Assembly (NCBI GenBank): GCA_947471745.1
Contig: CANJKZ010000929.1
Span: 930,001-994,000, forward strand
Reading direction: 5' to 3'
DNA length: 64,000 nucleotides
Source: Closterium sp. Naga37s-1
Taxonomy: Eukaryota > Streptophyta > Zygnematophyceae > Desmidiales > Closteriaceae
Shown: piece by piece, positions 20,085 to 33,167 of the stretch
Layout: each line of letters begins with the position of its first letter
Position numbering within the stretch: the first letter of the stretch is position 1
Made by a program: the position numbers and the translations under genes
Notes under the pieces: model-generated
The model's input: only the letters and a program-made list of their open reading frames with translations
Database searches by the model: none
Told to the model about the DNA's origin: nothing

Positions 20085-22864
20085 ACAGGCAGACAGGCAG
20101 GCAGACAGACAGACAAACAGATCAGGAGAGAAACGGAAGGACAAGGTTAAGACAACAGCCGATGGCAGCTAGGCTGGCTTGTTCCACAAAGAAGAAGCAC
20201 TCATCCAGCGCCCCTTGTCCATGCTGGTGTCCTTGTGCATCTCGAGCCTGGACGTGACGCGATATAAGCACGCCTTGTTCTACACACAACATGAAAGCAC
20301 TCCCCCAACTCCTCGTCCATGCTGAGATCCTTGCACACCTCGGCCGGCCCTGAACACGATAGAATGGGAACCGATACAAGCAAGCCTTGTTCTGCAGCAA
20401 AGCATGACGAGCAATGACCACTCACCCAGCGCCTTGTCCCTGCTGAGAATCTGAGCTGAGACCCTTGTCTTGTACATCTCGGCCCTGAGCGCAAATAAAG
20501 ACAAAAGCCAATACTACGATACAAGCTGGCCGGCCGTGTTTCACAAAGCATGGGAAGCACTCACCGAGCGCCTTGTCCATGCTGAGGTAAACCGATACAA
20601 GCAAGCACGCCTTGTTATGCAACAAAGCAAGGGAAGCACTCACCCAATGCCTTGTCCATGCTGAGGTCCTTGTACATCTCCGCCCTGAACGCGCGCACGT
20701 CCTTCTTGCACTTCTTGGATACCTTGGGGCCTGCCATGCCACGGCACCACAGCAGCAGCAGCAGCACAGATGACATGACCGCCTCGGGCAAGCAACGAAT
20801 GATTAAAGTCAGAACATGGAACCCACGGGTTGCATGGGTGACGCTGCAGCATGCTCATGCTCATGCTCATGCTCATGCTCATGCTCATGCTCATGCTCAT
20901 GCTCATGCTCATGCGGGCACACGCATATGCAGATGCAGACAGGAGCCGGCACACACAAGCAAAGCAGGTTGTGTGGAAGGGAGGTGGGCAGAGACGAGAC
21001 GGATGACATGACAAAACGATCAGACCAGAAACTGTCACCAGTTGGTTCCCTTCCCTCAACTCACCCCCCAGCTTACTGACACGCGCTCACTCACCCCCGA
21101 GCTCGTTGCCCGACTTCTCATTCTTGACGTGGAAGGTGAGGCACAGCGACAGCACCGCGTTGCCCGGCTCCACGCCCTGGCAGTGCAGCTTGATGTCGCG
21201 GCGACACGGGCCTGGCGAGGAGAGGGGAAACCATGTGGAGGGGAATGAATAACACGTTGAGGGGATTGAATAACCACGTAGAGGGGATTGAATAACCACG
21301 TAGAGGGTAGTGCCATGTCGCGACTAACAAGCAAAGCAAACCCAGCCTTCGTTCCCCGGACCCATGCCCTGGCAGGCAGCGGAACTTGGAGTCGCGCCCA
21401 CATGGGCCTGGAGGGGGGAGCGGGGTGTAGTATCCATGTGGGTGTTGGATGTAATTATCGAATGCCATTCGTGTTTGCCATGGCGAAGTGGTGGCAATTA
21501 AAGCGTTTTCGCTTCGTGCTGGCAACTTCTTGTTCTGTCTGGCCCCACTGCATGGATACCCGCCCACAGCAACCAGCCAAGTCAAATGCGTAACCCCCCT
21601 TCGCTTTACGGTCAGCAGGGGCCCACCTTTGGGATCCACGTCGTCGCGCAACCTGTTGGGGGATCCAGTTCTCGCACGTCTCTAATCTAGTCGTCTCGTC
21701 TCTGGGATCCACGTCCTCACCTCTGGGATCCACGTCGTCTCACGACATGTTGCCGAAGTCCCATTCGAGCAGCCCGACTCACATTTGAGGTCCATGTCTC
21801 TTTCGCAACATGCTGCTGGCGACGCGAATTCCCATGCGAGCAGCCCAGTTTGGGACGTCTCAAAACTCGTCGTCTCACCTTTGGGATCAATGTCGTCGCG
21901 CGACATATTAGCGGATTTCCATGCAAGAGGGCCAGCATCGGACACGGACCCAGGAGCCGAACTCGGCTTCTCCGCCGCCGCCGCCGTCGCCGCCGCTGCT
22001 GCAGTCGCAGTACCACCCGCAGCCGCGTCGTCTGTGGTCCCACCAGCCGCAGCGCCTTCCGCCTCTTCCGTGCCTTCCGCATCAGCTGCAGCGGCATCGT
22101 CGTCCGCCGCGACTGGCTTGCCTGTCGCCGCCTTTGCCGCTGCGCCGTCTTCCGCAGCGGCATCCGCGGCGTCCGGCTCGGCGGCATCTGCGGCGGCGTC
22201 AGCCTCAGCCGCGTCGCCATCGGCGTCGTCGCCCTTCGTCGCCACGTCAGCATCAGCTGTCGAAGCGGCTTCCGCTACTTCCGCATCTTCCTCCGCATCT
22301 CCCGCCGTAGCAGCCGCCGCCTTAGTAGCCGGCGTTATAGTGGCTGCCGGCTTCCTCGGGGGAATAGTTTCCGAAGGCGCGTCGGCGTCTGCGTCTTCGT
22401 CGGCTGCTGCCGCGTCCGCAGCTGGTTCGTCATTCTGCGACGCTGTTTCGCCTGCTGCTGCCGTTTTCGTTGCAGATCGGGTTACCACTGTGGTGGTTTC
22501 GCTTTCGTCAAGTGCTGGTTCCGTCGCTACTGTCCGCTTTTTCTTCTTCTTCTTGCATTCAGACACGTGGAAACTGGCCGCGACAAGAATCGCGATCAGC
22601 AGAATGCACAGAAACTTCCGACCCTGCGACAAACGAGGGGATCGAGAGAAACGAGAGAAGACGAGGTACAAACAGATACAGAGACAGATGAAATCGCAAG
22701 GGGTCCTAGGCGGAGTAGTAAATTAGGGTTGGAAAGTAACCAATGAGAATAAAAAATCAAAACCGGCGAACTTGCCGCTAGAGTCAAGATCAGCATTAGG
22801 AAAAAAGAAAACAAAATAAAGGAATCACGCACGGACGGTCTGGATAAGGTTAGCAACTAACCAT
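8761..22864 (-). CDS. GLG1: GLG1-like Golgi apparatus protein 1: cysteine-rich type I membrane protein, about 15 exons
   Basis: Exons on the minus strand: (22862-22864, tentative ATG), 21879-22623, 21095-21211, 20644-20730, 19798-19882, 19134-19311, 17913-18124, 17427-17520, 16715-16898, 15223-15338, 14470-14563, 13839-13943, 12706-13128, 11698-11987, 9624-9914, 8761-8955. All junction phases agree; total about 1072 residues. The layout is a signal peptide (CILLIAILVAASFHV), a Lys run, a very Ala/Asp/Glu-rich stretch of about 200 residues, Cys-rich FGFR/GLG1 repeats (for example DIRLNVRLFQACLNDQRRFC and DLKQYC), then a TM helix (WLAFAALVAVVVVAVAAGF) and a short tail. Animal GLG1 is a Golgi sialoglycoprotein binding FGFs and E-selectin; the algal role is unknown. 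The start is least certain: the main exon has no ATG before the signal peptide, and an exon ending exactly at ATG with donor GTTAGT at 22861 would fit. Confidence 0.85.
9109..9215. repeat. Short tandem repeat in GLG1-like last intron
   Basis: About five copies of CTCTCACATCACTGTGCTCA with alternating 21- and 26-bp spacing. On the gene strand this is between the exon-end copies and the acceptor of the last exon. Confidence 0.85.
9230..9624 (-). repeat. Three tandem echoes of the end of the penultimate GLG1-like exon
   Basis: The exon end at 9624 (LDEALAKLKE then GTGAGC) recurs with its donor near 9500, 9376 and 9236. The inner copies are spaced 124 bp and the outermost 139 bp. The copies are highly similar, including about 70 bp of intron. 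Each keeps CTGAAAGAG then GTGAG. I chose 9624 as the functional end because it gives the full exon and correct phase. Confidence 0.9.
9990..10046 (-). repeat. Echo of the start of the penultimate GLG1-like exon
   Basis: An acceptor followed by VSYVVHMALLKYHRSA, resembling the true exon start VSYVVRMALFQYHRAA at 9914. It lies about 120 bp upstream on the gene strand and soon meets a stop. Confidence 0.8.
10663..11361. mobile_element. MITE-like element M1 in GLG1-like intron
   Basis: Bounded by inverted ends CTTAGTTGCG(A/G)AAGACGC. Flanking octamers CTAGCACT and CTGGTAGT match at 5 of 8 places, a possible eroded 8-bp target duplication. Inner ends carry CGGGCAG/CTGCCCGA motifs next to T or A runs, shared with M2 at 15527-16185. 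The 699 bp have no coding capacity. Probably a non-autonomous DNA transposon; superfamily unproven. Confidence 0.65.
10716..10793. repeat. Two perfect hairpins inside M1
   Basis: First: arms 10716-10727 and 10729-10740 (TTTTTTTCGGGC), one base in the centre. Second: arms 10751-10768 and 10776-10793 (GCAAAATTGAATTTCGCG), 7-base loop. Both stems are perfect. Confidence 0.9.
12138..12172. repeat. Poly(G) run in GLG1-like intron
   Basis: A near-pure G tract of about 20 bases on the plus strand (C on the gene strand), within the purine-rich intron between exons 12 and 13. Confidence 0.85.
12490..12605 (-). repeat. Echo of the end of GLG1-like exon 12 with donor
   Basis: Encodes KKEEMRFSMMEASDIRITPS then LINACGQG followed by a GTAGG-type donor. 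The true exon end at 12706 reads KKEEMRFSVMEASDIRITPS, LMNACGQG, then GTATGA. The copy has only a few substitutions and could act as an alternative exon. Confidence 0.85.
13253..13396 (-). repeat. Echoes of the start of GLG1-like exon 12
   Basis: YRLNYRLHSACLPEI is followed by four short degenerate repeats of HAC(V/L)PEI (unit about 21 bp). The true exon at 13128 starts YRLNYRLHRACLPEIQKHC. A boundary duplicate that itself underwent tandem amplification. Confidence 0.85.
14336..14425. repeat. 11-bp tandem array (CAGCATACCCC) in GLG1-like intron 10
   Basis: Eight or so units, some with a GCCC interruption. On the gene strand each unit contains GGTATG, the same as the exon 10 donor (CATG then GTATGG at 14469) about 45 bp away. 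Confidence 0.9.
14690..14752 (-). repeat. Echo of the start of GLG1-like exon 10
   Basis: Encodes LVRMAEDMDFKFPMN after an AG acceptor, against LVRMAEDIDFKFPMK of the real exon at 14563. It diverges after about 60 bp. Confidence 0.85.
14889..15190. repeat. Hexamer run and 15-bp donor-bearing array in GLG1-like intron 9
   Basis: 14889-14930 is (GGTCAT)n. From about 14963 to 15190 there are about 15 copies of a 15-bp unit, CTGCTGGTGCCATAC or CTGCAGGTGCCATAC. On the gene strand every unit reads CAG then GTATGG, a good donor match, and the array begins about 33 bp downstream of the true donor at 15222. Confidence 0.93.
15448..15526 (-). repeat. Echo of the start of GLG1-like exon 9
   Basis: Resembles exon 9 (start 15338): it keeps the VFLCLQ codons, a diverged cysteine-rich part and the GAGGACCGCACGAC acceptor edge. 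It is cut by MITE M2 exactly at that acceptor edge. Confidence 0.75.
15527..16185. mobile_element. MITE-like element M2 in GLG1-like intron 8
   Basis: Terminal inverted repeats CTTAGTGGGAATATACGC. Flanks CTCTACAG (15519-15526) and CTCTGCAG (16186-16193) form an 8-bp target duplication with one mismatch, which fits hAT-type integration. Subterminal regions are packed with ATACGC/GCGTAT repeats, and inner ends carry CTGCCCGA motifs as in M1. No coding capacity. Confidence 0.8.
16225..16475 (-). repeat. Scrambled echo of GLG1-like exon 8
   Basis: Contains pieces resembling exon 8 (ELKDPKCKAAVHRLT at 16715-16898): ELKNPKC, then CKAAV separated by unrelated bases, and a diverged RASAL stretch. 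Frame broken. About 400 bp downstream of the true exon on the gene strand. Confidence 0.65.
16915..17215. repeat. GGGGGAGGGGGCGATGG-type G-rich tract in GLG1-like intron 7
   Basis: About 300 bp of imperfect GGGCGATGGGGGGAGG units on the plus strand. No coding signal. It separates exon 8 from exon 7 copies. Confidence 0.85.
17355..17415 (-). repeat. Three short echoes of the end of GLG1-like exon 7 with donors
   Basis: The exon end GACATTGCAGAG then GTGAGTG at 17427 is followed by copies of GACATTGCGGAGGT(G/A)AGG spaced about 18-20 bp. All keep a GTGAGG or GTAAGG donor. Confidence 0.85.
17630..17702 (-). repeat. Echo of the start of GLG1-like exon 7
   Basis: Encodes LARRATDFFL, resembling MARRATDFRL of exon 7 (start 17520), about 180 bp upstream on the gene strand. 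Confidence 0.7.
18135..18450. repeat. GGGCGGGAGGAGG-type tract in GLG1-like intron 5
   Basis: G-rich imperfect 10-12 bp units on the plus strand (C-rich on the gene strand), directly before the acceptor of exon 6 at 18124. Confidence 0.8.
18700..19105. repeat. 18-bp tandem array in GLG1-like intron 5 seeded at the donor
   Basis: About 22 copies of ACCAACCCACCAAGCACC and single-base variants, some lengthened by AAACCA. On the gene strand each unit contains TTGGTGGGTTG, resembling the exon 5 donor CTG then GTGGGTG at 19133. The array starts about 30 bp from that donor. Confidence 0.93.
19411..19690 (-). repeat. Echoes of GLG1-like exon 5 start and exon 4
   Basis: 19411-19476 encodes REVNQMEKLADDYRAEVLR after an AG, against REVNQVEKLADECRAEVLR at 19311. 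A shorter third copy lies at about 19575-19612. A piece at 19620-19690 resembles the middle of exon 4 (CCGGGC... TCACAGAACTTG). So both edges of this intron carry duplicates. Confidence 0.8.
19744..19795. repeat. (GGAGA)n run abutting GLG1-like exon 4 donor
   Basis: About ten pentamers. On the gene strand it starts 8 bp after the donor CAG|GTGCGCCTCTCC, so the run again touches a splice donor. Confidence 0.9.
19928..20115. repeat. (CACACG)n and (CAGG)n microsatellites in GLG1-like intron 3
   Basis: CA/CG-rich run at 19928-19980, then (GGCA)n at about 20006-20115 with CAGA variants. Non-coding. Confidence 0.93.
20195..20610 (-). repeat. Four decayed echoes of GLG1-like exon 3 end
   Basis: Exon 3 (20644-20730) ends AEMYKDLSMDKALG then GTGAGTG. 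The same segment recurs as YLSMDKALGE (about 20570), RAEMYKT...SRDKALGE (about 20440), AEVCKDLSMDEELGE (about 20310) and EMHKDTSMDKG (about 20210). Spacing is about 105-140 bp and each is followed by a CACTCA (TGAGTG) donor remnant. Confidence 0.88.
20848..20914. repeat. (CATGCT)n hexamer run in GLG1-like intron 2
   Basis: About 11 perfect copies of ATGCTC. It lies between exons 2 and 3. Confidence 0.95.
21350..21425 (-). repeat. Echo of the start of GLG1-like exon 2
   Basis: Encodes GPCGRDSKFRCLPGHGSG against GPCRRDIKLHCQGVEPG of exon 2 (start 21211). Preceded by a CAG/AG-like acceptor. Cysteine pattern partly kept. Confidence 0.75.
21620..21815 (-). repeat. Four or five echoes of the end of the first large GLG1-like exon
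   Basis: The exon end reads ATGTCGCGCGACGACATTGA, then TCCCAAAG|GTGAG at 21878. Related segments with (G/A)ACGTGGATCCCA(A/G)AGGTG(A/G)G occur at about 21790, 21740, 21710, 21690 and 21640. Several retain a usable GTGAG donor. Confidence 0.85.
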
Positions 22865-23084
22865 TACGGCCTAAATTAGGACGCGCGAGCGTCAAGTTCG
22901 ACAAGCACGGAGTCCTGAAGTCCGTTGCCTCCCTTTTCTCCAAATACCGCTTGTTGAAGCAAGCACTGGATAGACGGACGGCACGGCCTGCTTTACCTAC
23001 CCCACCTGACCCCACCAAACTAGCTCAACAGGCCGGCGAGTCAAATGAGAAGAGGAAACTAGCGAGGAACTTGGGTCGAGAGAG
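22624..23084. promoter_or_regulatory. 5' region of the GLG1-like gene
   Basis: Between the first large exon and the hAT target site. Contains the tentative ATG micro-exon and a GTTAGT donor at 22861. No TATA-like element placed with confidence. Promoter function is inferred from position only. Confidence 0.4.
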
Positions 23085-23182
23085 GGCTCGACCAGGCCTG
23101 TCGAAGTTCCTGGGGCTCGTACTTGCGCTCCCCAGCTCCTCCCAATCTGACCCTTGGTTGGGGGTAGGTGAGCGTTTTGGCG

Positions 23183-23570
23183 CCCTTAAAGCCAGGATCT
23201 CAAGTAAGAGAATTGGCCTTCAATTGCAAAACACTTGCAGCGCTTGTTACCCTATTTTTGTAGGCGAATTGACTGGCTGGTTAGGAAAGTGAGCGTGCGG
23301 CACACCCACGATTTTGCCCCTAGAGCAAATGCAAAACATTTTGCTGGTACATGAGATTGTTGTGTGTGACGAGAAATTGCAGGCATTGGAGCTTCGTCAC
23401 CGAACCAGTTTCCGAGCCTTGCTTGGTTCGGACTGAACTTGCGATTTGTCTTTACTTCGCACCCCTCGCTTCACACCTCGTCAGATTGTTCACCTCGCTA
23501 ACCAATCGCAGCCCAGCTCCCCTCACCAACTGCAAAACAATTGAACTACTTGAGATCCTGGCTTTAAGGG
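23183..23570. repeat. Inverted repeat inside the hAT left end
   Basis: Arms 23183-23206 (CCCTTAAAGCCAGGATCTCAAGTA) and 23547-23570 are exact reverse complements over 24 bp, with partly matching flanks. Spacer about 340 bp. Lies beyond the transposase stop. Could be subterminal transposase-binding sequence or a nested MITE. Confidence 0.85.
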
Positions 23571-23815
23571 TCACGGGCGCACCCCAAAGTCAGAACTTGA
23601 AATCAGGGCATGTTTGAAGTTTGCACTTACACTTCATTTTACTATGATAAGTGCTGTTATGTACTTAAATTAGAAGTCAAAGACACCTAACACTCCACAT
23701 GTCTTAAATAGTCATAAAACCTACCTAGCCTGCAAAGTTCTTATTCTCTACACTAACTACAGATATGGCATGCAGAGCTCAGCTAATCTACTCTAACCCG
23801 ACATCCAATGCGAGC

Positions 23816-26588
23816 CTAGTTGGCAGGCTTCCTCCCCTTCCTCCCCTTATCCTCAAACAAGGCATAGGCCGCTGCCCAGTCCACCGGGTAGTCTAGCATC
23901 TTCACCGTCATCAGCTCCCCCAGCCTAACATCAGTAAGAGCAACACGATCCCACGACTTAATAATGTTTTGGCGGGAGAAGCCCCTCTCACACTCAACAG
24001 TGCTGAGGGGCAACACAGAGACCGCACGCCAGAGAGAGACTATGGTGGGATAGTCATCCTTCCAGTCTGCAGTGCGCAGCATGTTGGTGAGAGCCTGATG
24101 GAAGCTCTGCTTCTTGAACTTCTTCTCCATGGTGGCTGTGAAGAGGCGCATCTGCGGCTCTATGTCAGCAAGAGCGACTCCTGCCAAGGACATATACAAA
24201 GTTAGATTACGTCATTGTCTGAGCATAATACGTACAAAGTTAGAACATACGTGGGTTCCTTTCATACTAATCTAGGCTTACCAGGTAGTTGGTTCTTGAA
24301 CATGTCCAGGAGCTCGGTGAGATGGTGCTGCAGCCATGTGTCCTGCTCTCCTGCACGGAAGGGATACTTATCAGGGGTGAAAAACCCAACACCATCGAAA
24401 TGGCGCAGGTCCGCCATCCTCTTCCCCAGCGCCTTAATCAGGCGCTGAGCGAAACGCCGCGCCAGGTCCACGCAGGCCTCCAAGTCGCATCCCCCCCCCG
24501 GGTTTTCAGGGTCGATGATGTCCTCGTGGAGCTCGATCTCGGCTTTTGCAGGTTTGCCGTCGCCACCCACTCCCTTGAGCTCCATCTTGCGCTTGTCCTT
24601 GCTGCCGTGTGCAGCAAGGAACTTGTTCAGGCGAGAGGTGTTCGGCCCGTAGGATGCGCTGGGCTCGACGTAGTACTGCGACAGCTTGGTCTTCACCTTG
24701 TCGACGTGATTCTTCACCTCTGTGATGTCGACCTGAAATCAAACGGAGCGGGAAAACATTAGAACCAAGCACTTAAGAGAAGAAGCGCCTAGTACATGTT
24801 CATGTCAATCTTACCGTCTGCTTCTGGAAGGCAAGATTGAGTCCGTTGAGCAGCTGCAGCACGTCAGCCAGGAGGTAAAGCATGTAGTGGAACTTGAAGC
24901 TGGTAGCGAGTTTCTCCATCCCGTCCTTCTCCTTCGTCCACATCCACATCAGCACCGGCAGCACGTCGCAGAAGCGATTCACAGCATCTCCGCGAGACAG
25001 CCAACGGACGGTGTAGAAGCCTTGCACCTCCAGGTGCGTCTTCAGAATGACGTCCTGGAGATGCATGTAGGTCTTGTGATCGGTCGATGAACGCCCGAGA
25101 CGCTCGGCAGTCTGGCGTATCATCTGATCGACGACGTTGAACTCCTTGAAGCTCTTCGCGGCATCCTTTGCAGCCAATGCCTCGCTGCACAAGCACGACA
25201 GGTTAGTGAGTACGTATGGCGACGGTAATAAGATAACAGGACATTGCAGTGCAACCTTACCGATGCGCCACGCAGTGAATCGCCACCAGCCACGGGCAAC
25301 GTTTCCGAAGCAGGGCGACAACTCCGTTCTTCGAGCCAGTCATGACGGATGCACCATCCGTTGAAACCCCGACAAGCTTGTCCATCGACATGTCCTTCGA
25401 CCACAGGCACTTCACGATCGTGTCGTACAGTGCAGCGGCGTCGCAACGCTCGAGCGACAGGAGAGCAAGAAACTGGGACACCACGGCCTCGCCTCTCTCA
25501 AACGTGACATACACGATGAGGTGCTTTCCACGGGCGCGATCCGTGGATTCATCGAAGGAGAGGCTGTACCAGGCCGACTCTTTGACGTCCACGAGCTGCC
25601 TGGCCACCAGATGCTCCGCCATAGCCTCTACGAACTCGCCGAAGGCGTATCTGCAATGAGCACCAAATGTACGTTACTCACAGTATAACACAAGCACAAG
25701 TACGAAAATACAGAGGCAACGAAGAGAAGAAACAGCAGGACATTAGGTGCAGAACCAGAGGGTAACAAACACTTACCGCGAGTAATAACGCCCGTAGGAT
25801 TCGCTGTTCATCATGTCGGGGCATCCTTGCTCCGCCATGAACCGCACCAGCATGGGGTAGAGAGCGATCGGTGCATCGTTCTGCGCAATCCACTGAGCTG
25901 CTTGCATGCATTTGACGACCCTCGCCATGACTGGATCGCCGCTGAGCATGTTCACGAGGCTGCGCTGCCTCACCTCCGTGCCAGCAGCGAGTCGTTCTGC
26001 TTCCATGGCCGCGAGGTGCACCTTGGACTGGTCATGGTTGCGGCACGCCGACTTCTGAAAGTCCCTTGCACCGACGCCAGCACCGCCAAAGGGAGACTTG
26101 GTGTTAGGAGCGAACTTACAGCACACGGAACACTTCATACCATACAGGCGCTCCTCTTTGTTGTACTTCAGTGTCAGCCACGAGTACGTCTGCTTCCACG
26201 ACGGGCTGAAGCGACGTGCCATACCCTTCTCAGCAGCAGGGATCTCGGTGTCCGGGGGCACTTCTGCATCCTCGGCGATAGCCTTGTCCTGCGCCTCCAG
26301 CTCCTCAGCAGTGGGTGGAGGCGGTACGCTTCGTGCGCGCTTTCGCGAATCTGGTGGCGGACTTGCGAAGCTAAGGTGAACCTGACGGTAGCGGGCTGCT
26401 GACAGAGGTGTAGTCTGTGACGATGATGCTTGCTGGGCGAGGCGCGGGTCCAACACTGAGATTGCTACGTCTAGCATGTCTTCAGCATCCGAGGGTACGT
26501 AAGGCTCGGTCTCGGTCGTAGTATGAGAATGACTAACGTTCGACATGGGCAAAACTGGAGGAGGGGTTTCACCCTCGCTAGGATCCAT
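23816..26588 (-). CDS. hAT transposase, ZNF862/KIAA1586-like, five exons, intact
   Basis: Exons 25777-26588, 25261-25650, 24815-25184, 24282-24732, 23816-24180; all GT/AG; 2388 nt, 795 residues. The N-terminal about 130 residues are acidic and Ser/Pro-rich. A TTF-type BED-like zinc finger lies at about 131-200 (CSVCC near 153, later C and H residues). The DUF4371/RNase H-like core has SFDESTD and STDGASVMTG motifs, and a later VRWLSRG segment. The hAT dimerisation region near residues 730-760 contains LPLSTVECERGFS. The closest known kin are animal ZNF862/KIAA1586-like proteins, themselves hAT-derived. No stop or frameshift. It would cut and paste its own element; whether it is expressed cannot be seen. 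Confidence 0.92.
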
Positions 26589-27145
26589 TGTGGGAGAATG
26601 TGGCTGACGAAGCGAACGGGTTAGCTACCCATACTATAAACATCGCGTGCGTGAGCTAGGCGACGCGAGGTTTACTCGGCAGAGTGGTTGGGTGGAGGAG
26701 AAGTGCCATAGCATGGCACGTACGAGAGGGGAGGGGAGAGCTGAGGGCTTGGGTGGATGATACCGTGGAGGTGGTGGGACGGTGCGGAAGAGAAAACATG
26801 GGTGGGATGTGGTGGTGGATGGATTGCATGGTGGTGGAGAGGAATCGTGGCTCGCACGAACGAAGGTGGTGAGGGAGGGAGCTGCTGCGCTGGAGTGCTT
26901 CAGTTCCTTTGACGTGCTGTGTTTTAGTGTCTTAGATGTCTCTGTGGCCAAACAACTTAGCCAGATTTACCCAAGATAATCCCATGTGTCACAGCTGTAC
27001 ACTGCGGCCAGCTCGTATTGGACGCTAAGGGAATGTGCGGGTGCTCCTAGGCTGACTGAGAGACACGCTACACACACGGGATTGGCTACAAAACGCTAAG
27101 GGAAAAATCCCCTTGGCGCGCTCTAGTGCAGGCTAAGGAGAAAGA

Positions 27146-27174
27146 GGGGGGGGAGGGGGGGGGGGGGGGGGGGT
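27146..27174. repeat. Poly(G) tract in hAT right end
   Basis: A run of about 28 bases, almost all G, on the plus strand, inside the hAT element upstream of the transposase gene. Confidence 0.9.
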
Positions 27175-27978
27175 CCTACGATCTGAAACCAAAACTTAGA
27201 TAAAGGGGAAGGCCTGGTTTCGTCCCTTAACGCATCCGGGCAAGGGTCGAATGAAGCACTTAGTGGCACGGGTGGGGTGCGAAACAAAAACTTGACGCAT
27301 TGGAGCTGGAGCGAAACTAGCCCTTAATGTTCAGGGCATTAAGGGCATATGCCCGTCAATCGACAGGCCTGGGCTCGACTCGAAAATGCAAGGATGGTGT
27401 GTGACGCGAGGGACTGATGGGTGAGCTGATTCGCGAACGATGGCGGTGTGGCGACAACAGTTTGACTCGTAACCAAGTGATCGGCACAGATCTGCGGGTT
27501 ATGAGGGCGGGTCCTTTTTCCTTCGTTTCAATCTGAACGGATCGGAAAAACGTACAGTATTTGATGTGTGATGGAAATCGAACCAGTCATACGACTCTGG
27601 AGTCTCGATTTTTGTCTCGAGCGCCATTCCTTTCGTCACTGGTACGCAACATGGGTACCTGGTTCGTCCCTTTTTGCATCCACATAGTTTGATCACCTGA
27701 TTGACTGGGGGTTGGTGTGGTCGGTGTGCCCATACATCCTGATGTTTGGGACGATGAACAGTGGTGCTGACGAGAAATTTGAGCAGATGCGAATTTCGCG
27801 AGGCGCCTGGAATGTTTGCTGGAGATTTATTGATGGGTGTTACGAGTGCAAATCCCCATTAGTATTGTTCACCTATTCAAATTTCACAACAGTTTAGAGA
27901 AGCCCCATCGGTCCTATAAAGGGGAGGTGAATATAGAACAGCAAAGTATAGAGTAATACAAGCAAACAGCCCTAGCTG

Positions 27979-33167
<5,189 letters not shown>

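Larger units (their letters stand above)
23093..27371 (-). mobile_element. Complete hAT DNA transposon (4279 bp) with TIRs and 8-bp TSD
   Basis: Both ends start CAGGCCTGTCGA reading inward (12-bp TIR). The octamer GGCTCGAC flanks the element exactly on both sides (23085-23092 and 27372-27379), the 8-bp target duplication typical of hAT. The single gene inside is on the minus strand. Intact TSD, TIRs and ORF suggest recent, possibly autonomous, insertion between the GLG1-like and EGF genes. Confidence 0.95.

Noticed and set aside
23093..27371. Domesticated host gene rather than transposon
   Set aside because: Exact TIRs and TSD around the gene show a mobile element; domestication would normally lose them.
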